A stretch of 64,000 bases of DNA, from the NCBI RefSeq assembly GCF_040183065.1, contig NC_091118.1, positions 210,850,529-210,914,528 on the forward strand, given 5' to 3'. The notes beneath the pieces are model-generated. The model made no database searches. It worked only from the letters and a program-made list of their open reading frames with translations, and had not been told where the DNA came from. Positions within the stretch are counted from its first letter, which is position 1, and each line of letters begins with the position of its first letter. This stretch comes from Periplaneta americana. Lineage: Eukaryota; Arthropoda; Insecta; Blattodea; Blattidae. The position numbers and the translations under genes were made by a program. Below are positions 32,075 to 44,865 of this stretch, piece after piece.

Positions 32075-33935
32075 TATGCTAATAGGAATGGCAATAGTAG
32101 TAGGGTGCTAGTACAAATGACAGTGTTGGTAGTACTAGGAATATTGGTTCAAGTGACAATGGTGTTAGTGTAGTACAAGTAACAATGGTGGTAGTACTAG
32201 CAATGTTAGTACAAATGACAGTGTTGGTAGCACTAGAAATATTGGTACAAGTGATAATGGTGATAGTGTAGTACAAGTAACAATGGTGGTAGTACTAGCA
32301 ATGTTAGTACAAATGACAGTGTTGGTAGTACTAGAAATATTGGTTCAAGTGATAATGGTGATAGTGTAGTACAAGTAACAATGGTGGTAGTACTAGCAAT
32401 GTTAGTACAAATGACAGTGTTGGTAGTACTAGAAATATTGGTTCAAGTGACAATGGTGTTAGTGTAGTACAAGTAACAATGGTGGTAGTACTAGCAATGT
32501 TAGTACAAATGACAGTGTTGGTAGTACTAGAAATATTGGTTCAAGTGACAATGGTGTTAGTGTAGTACAAGTAACAATGGTGGTAGTACTAGCAATGTTA
32601 GTACAAATGACAGTGTTGGTAGTACTAGAAATATTGGTTCAAGTGATAATGGTGATAGTGTAGTACAAGTAACAATGGTGGTAGTACTAGCAATGTTAGT
32701 ACAAATGACAGTGTTGGTAGTACTAGAAATATTGGTTCAAGTGACAATGGTGTTAGTGTAGTACAAGTAACAATGGTGGTAGTACTAGCAATGTTAGTAC
32801 AAATGACAGTGTTGGTAGTACTAGAAATATTGGTTCAAGTGACAATGGTGTTAGTGTAGTACAAGTAACAATGGTGGTAGTACTAGCAATGTCAGTACAA
32901 ATGACAGTGTTGGTAGTACTAGAAATATTGGTTCAAGTGATAATGGTGATAGTGTAGTACAAGTAACAATGGTGGTAGTACTAGCAATGTTAGTACAAAT
33001 GACAGTGTTGGTAGTACTAGAAATATTGGTTCAAGTGACAATGGTGTTAGTGTAGTACAAGTAACAATGGTGGTAGTACTAGCAATGTTAGTACAAATGA
33101 CAGTGTTGGTAGTACTAGGAATATTGGTACAAGTGATAATGGTGATAGTGTAGTACAAGTAACAATGGTGGTAGTACTAGCAATGTCAGTACAAATGACA
33201 GTGTTGGTAGTACTAGAAATATTGGTTCAAGTGATAATGGTGATAGTGTAGTACAAGTAACAATGGTGGTAGTACTAGCAATGTCAGTACAAATGACAGT
33301 GTTGGTAGTACTAGGAATATTGGTACAAGTGATAATGGTGATAGTGTAGTACAAGTAACAATGGTGGTAGTACTAGCAATGTTAGTACAAATGACAGTGT
33401 TGGTAGTACTAGAAATATTGGTTCAAGTGACAATGGTGTTAGTGTAGTACAAGTAACAATGGTGGTAGTACTAGCAATGTTAGTACAAATGACAGTGTTG
33501 GTAGTACTAGGAATATTGGTACAAGTGATAATGGTGATAGTGTAGTACAAGTAACAATGGTGGTAGTACTAGCAATGTCAGTACAAATGACAGTGTTGGT
33601 AGTACTAGAAATATTGGTTCAAGTGATAATGGTGATAGTGTAGTACAAGTAACAATGGTGGTAGTACTAGCAATGTCAGTACAAATGACAGTGTTGGTAG
33701 TACTAGGAATATTGGTACAAGTGATAATGGTGATAGTGTAGTACAAGTAACAATGGTGGTAGTACTAGCAATGTTAGTACAAATGACAGTGTTGGTAGTA
33801 CTAGAAATATTGGTACAAGTGACAATGGTGTTAGTGTAGTACAAGTAACAATGGTGGTAGTACTAGCAATGTCAGTACAAATGACAGTGGTGGTAGCAAT
33901 GTTAGTAGAAGTGACAGTGTTGGTAGTACTAGTAT
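32075..33935. repeat. 98-bp satellite array, about 19 copies
   Basis: Units of 98 bp (GTAGTACAAGTAACAATGGT, then GTTAGTACAAATGACAGTGT, then AAATATTGGTTCAAGTGA) repeat with little divergence. Each unit is itself three related ~33-bp blocks of the form ACAA-TGACA-TGGTRGTA. Two variant classes (TTCAAGTGACAATGGTGTTA and TACAAGTGATAATGGTGATA) partly alternate, giving a 196-bp dimer period in 32919-33700. Repeated 79-codon minus-strand frames are artefacts. Confidence 0.95.
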
Positions 33936-34914
33936 CCTTCTTTACAAGCATGTTCCATTACAAAAACGCAATACTACATGCTAATAGATTACACATTACA
34001 ATATTGCTAACTCTTTCGAATACAATGTATACACATTATTGCTAACCTATTCTACTTTCCTTAAATTTACTATATTTACAACGTGTCATCATCTATGCTA
34101 CTGTTGGGTCTTTCAAATACAATGTACAACACTATTTGACATCCTATTCCATTATTTCAGAGGTAGTATTGTTAGTGTAAGTTGCAGTAGTGGTAGTACT
34201 AGTAGTATTTCGTAGGAATCAAAACAGCTGGCCTGTTAACGAACCGTGGAACTATAAATTTGAAGCCCCCACAAAAATGTTGATTAACTTCAATATCTCT
34301 ACTTAAATAAAACTTACTGTAGCATTACATGAAAGCCACGCAGCTCTGAATTAAAATTTAAAAGTTCACACTGTATTTATATTAAATTAATTTATTACGT
34401 CAAAGTTTAAATTTAATTCACCGGACACAAAAGTAGAGTTTGAGCAAAAAAAAAAATTATAATTTTTTACTCGCATGACTTAGAATTTCATGTGCAGAGT
34501 TTCATTTTCAAAGCTAACAAAAACAAGTGAAAAGCTGAATGGATGTAAAAAAAAATGAATCAAATTAGAGCTTTGAATTCTTTTCACAGGAGGCCGTGAG
34601 GTCATGCATAAACTACAGCCCGCACTGTTACAAAGGTAAGCGCGCGATGCAGTCGAGCGAGGCGCGGACTAGCGGCCGGTTTGTGCAACATGTCCGATAC
34701 AGACGGCCTAGCCTCTCAGACAACGGGCAAGACATCAATCATGGCGCCTATCACAACCAGTTCACGGTTTCGTTTCCAAAAATAGTGAATAAAAGCACGT
34801 AATGGTAAAAATAACGCAGAAAGGAAAGCTTTCAATAAAGTTCATCGCGTCGTACGTTGAAATAAATTAGAAAACACACGTGTCAATGGAATGGTCTGAA
34901 AATTATTGAAATCA
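33936..34914. other. No gene recognised; CpG-rich patch
   Basis: 34615-34760 is CpG-rich (GCGCGCGATGCAGTCGAGCG) in an AT-rich setting. It has a GGTAAG donor-like word at 34632 but no convincing exon. It could be a repeat fragment. Confidence 0.4.
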
Positions 34915-36394
34915 TCTATACTAATAATAAATCTGTAGCCGAAATCTTTTTGGTAATTTTCGATTTTCCAAAAATAATTGGTCCTAACATATATAATTAA
35001 CCACCCTGAAACCGAAAATCGCTTTTTTTGACATTTTTGTCTGTCTGTCTGTTACCTTTTCACGCGATAATGGCTGAACCGATTTCGATGAAAATTGGAA
35101 TATAAATTAAGTTCGTTGTAACTTAGATTTTAGGCTATATGGCATTCAAAATACATAACTCAGGGGGTCTGAATTAAATAAATCGAAATATCTCCCTTAT
35201 TATTGATTTTTGTGAAAAATGTTGCATAACAAACATTTCTTTAAAAATAATTTCCGATAAGTTTTATTCTTTGAAAAATTTTGATAGGAGTGATATTTAA
35301 TGAGATAAATGAGTTTCAAAATTAAAATAACTGCCATCTAAGGCGGTGTAATGAAATAAACAAATGAATTCGTCTATAAGGAGCCTTGGTCAACAACAAT
35401 CGAAAGCTATGAATCATAGCCTACAGAGAATGTTTCTGTGTTTGTATGAAGTAATATCGGAAGCTAAATTAACCGATTTGTGTAATTAATTATTATTTCA
35501 CCATTGGAAAGTGTAGTTTCTCTATATGGACATAATGCTATAATGTCATTACAGTAACTTGTGAGTGAATTGAGGACAGGTAAGATTAAAATAGCTTCTT
35601 ATGCACAAACAACTTGATAGGCTATTCTGTGTATTGGTTTCCTGTATTTCTTAAAATAATGTTTATCTCAGAGAATTAACGAACAACGAGAGTGTATTGA
35701 TTTAGTATGCGGTAATAATATGTTAGCTTAGCATTCCATTATTTTATAATCCAAATTTTAACTATGCTCAATCCAATCGTGTTAAAATACATATGCATTA
35801 AATGCAATGCAAAAAAATTGGGTAATGAGCCAAGCAGATTATGTTGCGCTGTTGTAAAATAAAATTTGTTCCTCCTGAGATTCAAGAGCCCCCATAACAA
35901 ATTAAAAACTTACTTATCGGTGTACATCCGTTATCAACACATTTTTTATATAATATAATATAATATAATACAATTTAAGTTAATTAAGTTATTTGAAGGG
36001 TTCAGAACCATAGTGGCCCAAGCGCCATTTACTGAATACGTAGAAAACAAGGGTTAAAATTAAGTTATTATCATAATTCAATGGAAACATATAGCAAGTA
36101 AAATAAAGTATACACATTAAATCTAAATGATATGTCAGTCTTCATTAAAGTATGGATGCATGTAATAATAATTAAGAAACATGTTAAAGGGATTGTCATT
36201 GCACCAAATGAGTGTCTCTGGACCAAAATGATCGCATTTTAATTATTTAAATACAATTTAAATTAAGTAACATATTAAACGATTTATCCTTCTATCAAAC
36301 ACGAATGTTCCCTGGATCAAACGTCCTATTTTAATTATGCAATTACTTTATATTTATTTCTAACGGGTGCAGCGGAGCGCACGGGTACGGCTAG
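34915..36394 (+). mobile_element. Helitron-like non-autonomous element 1
   Basis: Starts TCTATACTAATAATAAA after an A (34914) and ends GGGTACGGCTAG followed by T, the A|TC...CTAG|T pattern of Helitrons. A short GTGC/GCAC hairpin (36367-36382) lies 9 bp before the end. The interior has the recurring GCTGAACCGATTTCGATGAA block and no Rep/helicase ORF. A shorter inverted copy is at 40998-42116. Confidence 0.65.
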
Positions 36395-36478
36395 TATTTA
36401 AATAATAGAACCCAGGTAAATAACTTTATAACAGATTTACTAAAATTCAAAATGTAAATTTAGGCGTGCCATAAGGTA

Positions 36479-37616
36479 TCGGCTATTCCATATGAAATCG
36501 ATCAGTAAAAAACCTCGCATTTTTTTATACTTTAATGTATTCCCTATTTATACAAGGTGCTGAGGAGAGTGCATTTTCGAAAATATACTATTGAATGTCA
36601 AACGGTTTTCGTATTGTTGAGGAACAAATTTAGCGTATTTTATAAAAACAAGCCTCTTTCAGCGCTCAGAACTCTGGAACCATTTACTGCAGAACATTGA
36701 ACGGGAGCTCATTTTGAAGCTGACATTTGGTAGGTTATGATAAGAAGTAATCCTTGTTTATATTGTACACAGAGAGACAGATAATCTGATTTTACTTACT
36801 TTTAGGCTTTTTGACAATTTGTAAAAATGTAAAAAAAATATTGAGAAAAAACCTTGCTTTATTAAGAGGGATTCGGCATTGTTTGCTTAGTGGTGTGGAA
36901 ATAAGTTTCGAGGATATTAAATAGATTATTTTCACACGCCTGGACTTGAACGGCGCAGTACCGCACGCACTGGCCGAGAGCTGAAGATAAGCGAGAGTTG
37001 GGCGTCATTGTACTCCTGTGTTTATGAAAACTTCTGATAAAGCTAGCCCAGCTATGCGCTACTAGACGAAACATCACGTGTTTGTCTCCTGGCCTTGCTT
37101 GTCTCGGCTAGCTCCCGTCTCACAGTCAGCTGGTTAGTTCACGCGCGTACTATTTTCTTTATTTGATATTTTCAATATTTTATCAACATACAATCATTAA
37201 AAAATATATGTTTATTTGGACTTTCAATACGGAATCTAACTATATATTAAAAATTTTTTTTTTTGGTGGCAAAGCCGTCTTAATGAGGGAAAATCTAAAT
37301 TTCTCCATTTCCATAAAAAGTAAGAAAATCTGTTTATATGTCAATATAAACTTTAATTTCTCATCATCAAAATAAACCATGATTTTGATCATTGGGTGGA
37401 AGGGTTTCGGAGCTACAACAGTTTAAAGTTGCTAATTTTATGAAAATACGATAAATTTAAATATTTTAAATTTAAACACTCTGAAGTTCTGATGCCTCAA
37501 ACTTTGCACAAAGCATTGTATCACAGTTCTCTACGTACAGAAATAGTTTCATTGTATTTAGAAATTGCAAGGTCAATTTTCTCTATATTTCGGTCGATTT
37601 GAGATGGAATAGCCCG
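36479..37616. mobile_element. TIR element with TA target sites, no transposase seen
   Basis: The left end TCGGCTATTCCATATGAAAT and right end (complement of GATTTGAGATGGAATAGCCCG) are inverted copies over about 24 bp. TA flanks at 36477-36478 and 37617-37618. The interior holds a GC-richer block (36940-37140) but no recognisable protein. Confidence 0.6.
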
Positions 37617-37618
37617 TA

Positions 37619-38400
37619 CGTACTTTTTTACCGACAATTATAATTTATATCTACAGAGTGTTAAAAAAAAGTATGAAATATTACTCAACTTTTAAAATAT
37701 TAATTTTAGAAAAAAAAGAGAAAGTTCTATAAAAGCTGTTGGAGATAAACTATATAATATAATATTAGTGTTCGAAAAAAAGTTATTCAGGCATACAAGG
37801 TGTTACAGTAAACTTTATTCGTTTTTAATGACACCCTATATTAAGAGTTATATACCCCCAATCTCCATTAAATGATATGAATCAATATGTAAAAGTTTTA
37901 CCCATTCACCAGCTTCGTATCTTTTAACTATTTATTAAACTTGTTTCATGGACTTCAAACTTGAGACAAATAAATATGTAAAATCATGTTGAGTAGGTCA
38001 TAAAATTAAACAAAACACAATTAATAACAAAACTTGACAACAGATGCTCGAAATGAGAATCATTCAAAACCAAGCAATATCCCAGTCTATAACGAAAACA
38101 GTCCATTGTCTTTTCCACAGTCACACGACAAATGAATAACGATGGTTAAACATTAAATAATTTCAGAGACAGATTTATACATTGTTTGGTAGTAAATGGA
38201 GGTCATTTTGAGCAACTTTTGTAAACTTGTATCAACATATGATACAACACAACAAAGCTAATTTTGATTTTAATTTTTTTTTGCTCTAAAATCCATGTAG
38301 TGCATTACTACTGCAGTCAAATTTCAATGGTGCATATCCTACAATGTGTCTTTTATAAATTATAAATTTAAATAATATTAATATTGTTATTCAATTGTTT
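37619..38400. other. No gene recognised
   Basis: AT-rich. TACAGAGTGTTAAAAAAAAG at 37655 looks like a transposon end, but no convincing partner was found. Confidence 0.35.
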
Positions 38401-39050
38401 TTATTAGCTTTACTCACTTGTTTATATTAGCTTTTGTCTGCAATTGTTTAATCCAAAGCCTCCTCAAATTGGTGTACTGGAGCATTAAAATTTCCCTTTA
38501 TTTAGTACACATACATTGTCGGACATTGTCTAGTTTAAAAAATAAACTAAAATTGCATTTTTTCAATTCTGATTCCTTTCAGTTATAAGCCCTTTTCTCT
38601 GTGATAGTTTTTTAAAAATATATAAATATCTTTTTTCTTCCTTTCCCCCTTTTGTTCTCTTGATCACCAGATGAATTTATTATCATACCCTTTTTATTGT
38701 GAATTTTATTTAATTTTCGTATTTCTTCTCTTTTTTATTATTTTATTACATGCCATTTTGTTATATTCTTCCTTACGTTCTTCATATTAACTATTTGTGC
38801 TAAATGAGTTGCTTTCACTATATTTCAATGTATTTTACTTTCTTTTTTTTCTATTACGGTATTATTTTCATGTTGTTTAGTGTCGATTTATTATGCTAGT
38901 ATCATTATTTTTTTGTAATATGTTAGTATTCTGTTCTTTAACTTTTTGTTAAATTTTTCACTGCTTGTATACTTTGTGACCTGGTAGAGTGTAAGAGAAG
39001 GCCCTATGGCCTTAACTCTGCCAGTATAAATAAATAATAATAATAATAAA
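38401..39050 (+). mobile_element. LINE 3' UTR with conserved terminal stem-loop
   Basis: T-rich non-coding sequence ends with GACCTGGTAGAGTGTAAGAG, AAGGCC-loop-GGCCTT, CTGCCAG and TAAATAAATAA. The same terminal structure closes the LINE-B copies at 62100 and 63880 and the insertion ending at 43985. Only the 3' untranslated part is recognisable. Confidence 0.6.
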
Positions 39051-39059
39051 TAAAATAAA

Positions 39060-39925
39060 TAACTGTATATCCGAAAGAAAATTAGTTAATAATGGAGTTC
39101 GACAAGGTTGTCCACTATCACCAACTTTATTTAATATTTATATAAATTAAATTATTTTAAAATGGAACCAAATCTACACATCAGGAATCAAAATAACCAG
39201 TGCTCTAACATTAAATACCTTACTCTATGCCGATGATCAAGTCATAATTTCCAATTCAGAGGATAATTTACAAAGAGGATTGTATACATTAAATAAAATA
39301 TTAAAAGATTTTGGGATGGAAATTTCAGCACAAAAATCAAAAGTAATGGCATTTTTAGAACAAGACCCAGTCAGAAGTAAGATAATACACAATAACCAAT
39401 GCCTCGAACAAGTGCAAAATTTCAATTATCTGGGTTGTGAAATATCTTATCAAAATGAAAAAGATGTGAACAAGAAAATTACCAAATTTACACAAATTCT
39501 AGGAATAATAAACAATGCATTAAAAGCTAAATTAGTACAAAAATCAACAAGAATAAAAATATATAATACACTAGCATTGCCCTCCCTTTTATACGGAAGC
39601 GAGATTTGGTCATTAAAGAAAAAAGACATGAACAGAATCAAAGCAACGGAAATGAAATTTTTGAGGAGGACAGCAGGATATACTCTTTTAGACCGAAAAA
39701 GGAATGAAGAAATTTTAGAACAATTAGAAGTAGAGTCAGTAGAAGAAAAAATCAGCAGATACAAATTCAATTGGCTAGATCATGTAAGAAGAATGGAAAA
39801 TTCAAGAATCCCAAAAATTATGATGCAGTATAAACCTAGAGGACATCGTCGACCAGGAAGACCTTTAAGAAGACTGCTAGATGGGGCCGAAACAGGTCTA
39901 CAGAGGCCTAATTCGTGAAGGATGA
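39060..39925 (+). pseudogene. LINE-D reverse transcriptase, C-terminal half
   Basis: GVRQGCPLSPTLFNI (near 39091-39135) is RT block B, followed by a stop in the same frame near 39146. LLYADDQVIIS (near 39218) is block C. The open frame 39280-39918 (212 codons) then gives FNYLGCEISY, LLYGSEIWSLKKKD, DHVRRMENSRIPKIM and GRPLRRLLDG and ends at TGA. It is a different family from LINE-A, with the same general RT-thumb-C-terminal order. Endonuclease and N-terminal RT are truncated. A GATGATGATGATTATTATT tail follows. Confidence 0.85.
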
Positions 39926-40997
39926 TGATGATGATTATTATTATTATTATTACTACTATTACTATTATCAAAAGAGGTAATTAAAAAAAATGACAAAATC
40001 TATGATTTTGTACGTACTGAGACCTGAAGAATAAAAAAATGGGGAAATAAGTACATGATACCATTTAAAAAAAACAGACTCCTTGGCACACTCTATATAA
40101 ATGAAAAGCATAATATTTGAAGACATGTTCAAAATATTCCTTCTTTGATACACTACAACTTTTGTATAAATAGTTTCTTCATAAAATTATAAATAAGAAA
40201 GTTATAAGCATTTTTCCATATTTTTTACTCGCCCTGTATATGTTTTTTTTTTTTTTTTTTGTAAATGTTAAATCCCTGCGTCATATACCCACAAAAAAAA
40301 TGCAGCGTATTACGTTATGCTTATCAATAAACATTAAGTCACTCATATCTCCTTGGCTGAAAAAAAAAAAAAAAAAAAGAGTTTCACTTCCGTGGAAAGA
40401 AACACAGGTTACGTTCACACAACCAGATAAATTATTGTTTGCTTCTTTACAATCGATTACAGTCTTCACACAGCATATGTTATTTCACACATACATAAAC
40501 GCTGCAGTCACCCCAACCTCTGCTTTGTAGCGTATGAAATTTCCCGTATAATTTCGATTCCAGGTAGGAAGGTCTCAGAGGCAGCACATTGTCCGTGCAC
40601 ACAATGTGGCCGTGTTCAGAGGAGGCCATGGAGTGATGCTTCATAAGATAACAGACGCTCCAATAATTAAATCGCGTGACTCATTACGTCATTTGCTGGG
40701 GCTTAACTCTGTAATTTTAGTCATAATCAACAACAATGCAGACGGTCACGGGTGGCCTGGACTTCGATCTCGTGTGCATGCAGTTCAAATTAATTTAACA
40801 TAACTGAAGCAATCATTAGTAAACAATACTGACAGAAAGCTCTGTAGATTAAAGGCTATTTGAATGGCGGAGAAAAATAGGGAGGGGGAGAATACCTTAT
40901 ATAGTACATATGCACATAGTACATATGCACAAAGCTATCAAGAGTTTTATATTTATTAAAGGAATTAACGACTTGCGTTTCTTAAAATTATTTAAGA
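39926..40997. other. No gene recognised; homopolymer runs
   Basis: Contains ATT-type microsatellite after the LINE-D tail, T18 near 40243 and A18 near 40361. 40540-40800 is less AT-rich but has no motif. Confidence 0.4.
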
Positions 40998-42116
40998 CTA
41001 GCCGTAGCCGTGCGCCCCGCTGCACCTGTTAGAAATAAATATAAAGTAATTACATAATTAAAATAGGACGTTTGATCCAGGGAACAACTTTTACAGCAGC
41101 GCAAGATAATCTGCTTCGCTCATTACCCAATTTTTTTTGCATTGCATTTATTGCATATATATTTTATGTATTTTAACACGATTCAATTGAGCATAGTTAA
41201 AATTTGAATTATAAAATAATGGATTGCTAAGCTAACATACTATTACTGCATACTAAATCAATACACTCTCGTTGTTCGTTAATTCTCTGAGATTAAAATG
41301 AGTTTACATAAATATTATTTTAAGAAATACAGAAAACGAATGTACAAAATAGCCTATCAAATTTTCTGTGCATAAGAAGCTATTTTAATCTTACCTGTCC
41401 TCGATTTACTCAGACGTTACTGTAATAACATTATAGCATTATGTCCATCTAGAGAAACTACACTTTCCAATGGTGAAATAATAATTAATTATACAAATCG
41501 GTTAATTTAGCTTCTAATATTACTTCATACAAACACAGAAACATTCTCTATAGGCTATGTTTAATAGCTTTCGATTGTTGATGTCCAAGGCCCCTGTTTC
41601 GATTGTTGTTGTCCAAGGCCCCTTATAGACGAAGTCATTTGTTCTTAATTCATTGCGCCGTCTTAGATGGCGTTATTTTAATTTTAAAACTCATTTATCT
41701 CATTAAATATCAGTCCTATCAAACTTTTGTAAATAATAAAACTTATCGGAAATCATTTTTAAAGAAACTTTTGTTATGTAACATTTTTTACAAAAATCAA
41801 GAATAAGCGAGATATTTCGATTTATTTAATTCAGGCCCCCTTATAACCCCCCTTTTAAATAAAGTATTTTGAATGCCATATAGCCTAAAATCTAAGTTAC
41901 AACGAACTTAATTTATATTCCAATTTTCATATAAATCGGTTCAGCCATTATCGCGTGAAAAGGTAACAAACATACAGACAGACATACAAAAAAAAAAATT
42001 TCAAAAAAGCGATTTTCGGTTTCAGGGTGGTTAATTATATATGTTAGGACCAATTATTTTTGGAAAATCGAAAATTACCAGAAAAATTTCGGCTACAGAT
42101 TTATTATTAGTATAGA
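40998..42116 (-). mobile_element. Helitron-like non-autonomous element 2
   Basis: In complement it starts TCTATACTAATAATAAA (42116 backwards) and ends GCGGGGCGCACGGCTACGGCTAG (40998), with A and T flanks as expected for Helitron insertion. It is collinear with 34915-36394 but about 360 bp shorter, and is in opposite orientation 4.6 kb away. A small internal duplication (CGATTGTTGTTGTCCAAGGC near 41600) is specific to this copy. Confidence 0.65.
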
Positions 42117-42134
42117 TGTGCCTACTTTTCTTTC

Positions 42135-42860
42135 TTTCAGTCGACAATCCGATACGCCCTATTTTTCTAGGGAAATGGAACCAAAATTGGAAGCGTCTTG
42201 ATTTTACAAAAGAAAGCCATTAGAATTTTATGTAAAGCAAACTATCTGGAACATTGTCGGCCACTTTTCAGACAATCACGGATTTTAAAAATCATAAATT
42301 TGTATATATATGATCTAGTACTTTACACTCGACAAAATATCGACAATTCCTCATTAGTGGCCAATATACATGATCATGAAATTAGAAATAGTGAACAAAT
42401 TAATATTCCATATTGTAGGTTACACAAGAGCAACACAAACTTTTTAATTATGGGGATGAAATTATATAATAAGCTCCCAAGTCAATATTATAAATTACCA
42501 ATCAATAGCTTCAAAACTAGATTTTACAATTGGTTATTAAATAATCCTTTTTATTCTGTTGCTGAGTTTTTCAACACAAATTTGTATGAAATTGTATTTT
42601 AATAAATAAGTTTAATTGCAATTTAGTTAGTTTTCTTTAATTTAAAAGTTTCAAATTATTTCATGTTTTCATTGTATTATTTAAATTTTATTGTTCCTTT
42701 TATTAGTGTTTTTTAAAAATGTATTTATATATTTTTCAATGTATTTTGACGAAGCCTAAAACTGTATGTCTAATGGCCAAATAAACTGAACTGAATTGAA
42801 TTGAATTGAATTGAATTGAATTGAATTGAATTGAATTGAATTGAATTGAATTGAATTGAA
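42135..42860 (+). pseudogene. LINE-G, C-terminal RT remnant and (TTGAA)n tail
   Basis: A frame reading RYALFF-stop-GNGTKIGSVLILQKKAIRIL (the stop replaces a usual W) continues into the open frame 42198-42602: KLYNKLPSQYYKLPINSFKT, ending NTNLYEIVF-stop. This is the CR1/jockey-type C-terminus. The 3' UTR ends ATGGCCAAATAAACTGAACT and then about 14 TTGAA units (42788-42860), a typical LINE microsatellite tail. Confidence 0.75.
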
Positions 42861-43102
42861 TATAGTGCAATAGGATTTAGTTAAGCAATATACAAGGCTA
42901 TTCAAAAAGAAGGAGCAGATTTCAAATATGTATTTCTTCCAAACTACAAAAGATAGAAACACAATTCCAACGTTCCTGCACAGACGAAAGTTTAAACTTT
43001 GAACAGTCCGGGCAGAAGTTCCAATCACGGCCGCATTAGCGCTGTTGCTTGTATGTAGTAAAATGGCGACACAACAGAAAAAAACATTTTGTGTGATGCA
43101 AT

Positions 43103-44125
43103 TATAGTCGCGACGCTGTTATTCCCGGCAAGACTCCTCCTTTTTGCTTACGTCTTAGTAAGTGAAGGCTCTATAAAGGCTAGGTAGGTAGTATCGTTCG
43201 CCATTTTTGTTCTTTCGTTGCCGAGCTACCAGACGAGGGATCTATTTGCCACACCGTTAAATATTCTAATGTCGTAGCACCTAAAATCTTTTAAGTACAC
43301 TCTACTTAGAAATGTTTTTAATGAACAGAACTAGACTCTTGCGGAAGTTTCTAAGTAGTCTTAAATGACCATGTTATTTTTTTCTCCTCTCCCTTCTTCT
43401 TCTTTTTTTTTCTCTTTTCTTTTTTTTTTATTATCTTGATATATTTCTTAATCATTTGTGTTTGTATGCCATTTAGTACGAATTTGCTAATCAACATTTT
43501 ATGTCTTGTAACCTACATATATTTTCCTATTAGTATATTAACTGTATAATATATCTCAAGTTAATTAATCGTCGTATTTATCTCGGGCATTTTAGGTCTT
43601 ATAAATTGTGTGTTTGTGTGTGTATGTATGTGTGAGTGTGTATATTCCCCTTTATGTTATGTAACTGATTTTGATTATGTGTAATTTTCTACTTTATTTT
43701 ATATATTACATAACCGATCTTGACTATTTGTAATTTTATATTATGTAACTGATCTTTTCTATTGTAATTTTGTACTATCTTTTATGTAATTTCTAAGGTA
43801 TTTTCTTTTGTGTTGTTTTGTAATCAAATTTTGTATTTCATGTATATTATTGAAACCTGGTTGAGTGGAAGAGAAGGCCTCATGGCCTTAAATCTGCCAG
43901 GCAAAATAAACCTACTGCTACTGCTGCTACCACCACAACTACCACTACCACTACTACCACTACCACTACCACTACCACTACTATGATAATAAATCAATTG
44001 CACTGTAATTCAGCAAATAATTGAGCGCCAAATAACGTCCTCGTGTGCCTTCTGCGAACGCAAACGAAAGAGCCAAAATGGCGGGCGATTATATATTAAG
44101 TATTTGTCCAGCCTTAGGAAATGCT
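43103..44125. mobile_element. Element X, copy 1
   Basis: Collinear with 51943-53513 outside each copy's private insertion: TAGGTAGGTAGTATCGTTCG, TTGCCGAGCTACCAGACGAG and CAGCAAATAATTGAGCG are shared. Without the insert it is about 325 bp. The second copy ends in TTATAGTC-type inverted termini, suggesting a MITE; this copy's right end is lost. Confidence 0.6.
43287..43985 (+). mobile_element. LINE 3' UTR insertion within element X
   Basis: Absent from the second copy of element X, where GTAGCTCCTATGATAATAAA runs uninterrupted (near 52115). It ends with the conserved stem-loop (CCTGG 43856 to CCAGG 43901, AAGGCC/GGCCTT inside) and a (CTACCA)n-like tail. No coding part. Confidence 0.7.
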
Positions 44126-44174
44126 TAACATCTTCATAGAGAATCACAAGAAGCACACGTTTAAATGTAGCCGA

Positions 44175-44823
44175 CCTACAACGTGATTGGCTGCCGGAAA
44201 TTACAGCAAAACTAGAGTCCATTATTGAAGTTCAACGTGCTTTTCGCCGTCAGTTTAATAAACAGCCGCCTCGTCATAAGCAGATTTACCAGTGGCATCG
44301 AAAATTCGTAGAAGATGGTTACATTTGCAAACAAAAGCACGGGACGTCCACGCACATCGAATGAAAATGTGGAGCTTATTCGTACAGTTTATGAAAGGAG
44401 CCCAAAAAAATCCACAACACGACCAAGCATTGCACTGAAAATTCCTCAACCAACGGTATGGCCAGTTCTGAAACACCGTCTGCACATGAATCCGTACAAA
44501 CTGCAGTTATTGCAATCATTGCATCCTGACGACCACAACAATGACACCATTACAGGACGTTGGATTGGAAGAGGAGGAGGAGGAGAAGATAAACTTCAAC
44601 GCCGGTGGCCTCCCAGGTCTCCAGACTTCACTCCTTGTGATTTTTATCTGTGGGGTTACGTAAAAGACCGTGTTTTCATCCACCCTATGTCTGACATTAC
44701 TGCAATCAACAGCGCCAATGCGGCCGTGATTGGAACTTCTATCCGGACTGTTCAAAATTTAAACTTTCGTCTGTCCAGGAACGTTGGAATTGTGTTTCTA
44801 TCTTTTGTAGTTTGGAAGAAATA
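44175..44823 (+). pseudogene. Mariner-like transposase, frameshifted and internally deleted
   Basis: The N-terminal part (VQRAFRRQFNKQPPRHKQIY, then WHRKFVEDGYICKQK) reads to about 44335. A frameshift follows, and 44315-44824 continues in another frame: STGRPRTSNENVELIRTVYE, a helix-turn-helix near PSIALKIPQPTV, then after an internal deletion the C-terminal block WPPRSPDFTPCDFYLWGYVK (third catalytic Asp region) and FLSFVVWKK-stop. The central catalytic region with the first two Asp residues is missing. The family resembles DUF4817/mariner-type transposases of arthropods. Confidence 0.75.
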
Positions 44824-44865
44824 AATATTTCAAATCTGCTCCTTCTTTTTGAATAGCCTGTAGAT

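Larger units (their letters stand above)
42893..44860 (+). mobile_element. Mariner-like element with ~150-bp inverted ends, nested inserts
   Basis: The left end CAAGGCTATTCAAAAAGAAG and right end (complement of CTTCTTTTTGAATAGCCTG) begin inverted copies about 150 bp long; the right copy includes the end of the transposase ORF, so the left copy is an inverted duplicate of the 3' coding end. TA flanks both sides (42891-42892, 44861-44862). Between the left end and the transposase sits element X (43103-44125), itself split by a LINE 3' insertion. Confidence 0.75.

Noticed and set aside
32079-33951. Repeated 79-codon minus-strand frames
   Set aside because: Artefacts of the 98-bp satellite.
37655-40235. 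One large TIR element from TACAGAGTG to the complement of CCCTGTATA
   Set aside because: Only the outermost bases look alike; inner sequences do not match, so the pairing is probably chance.
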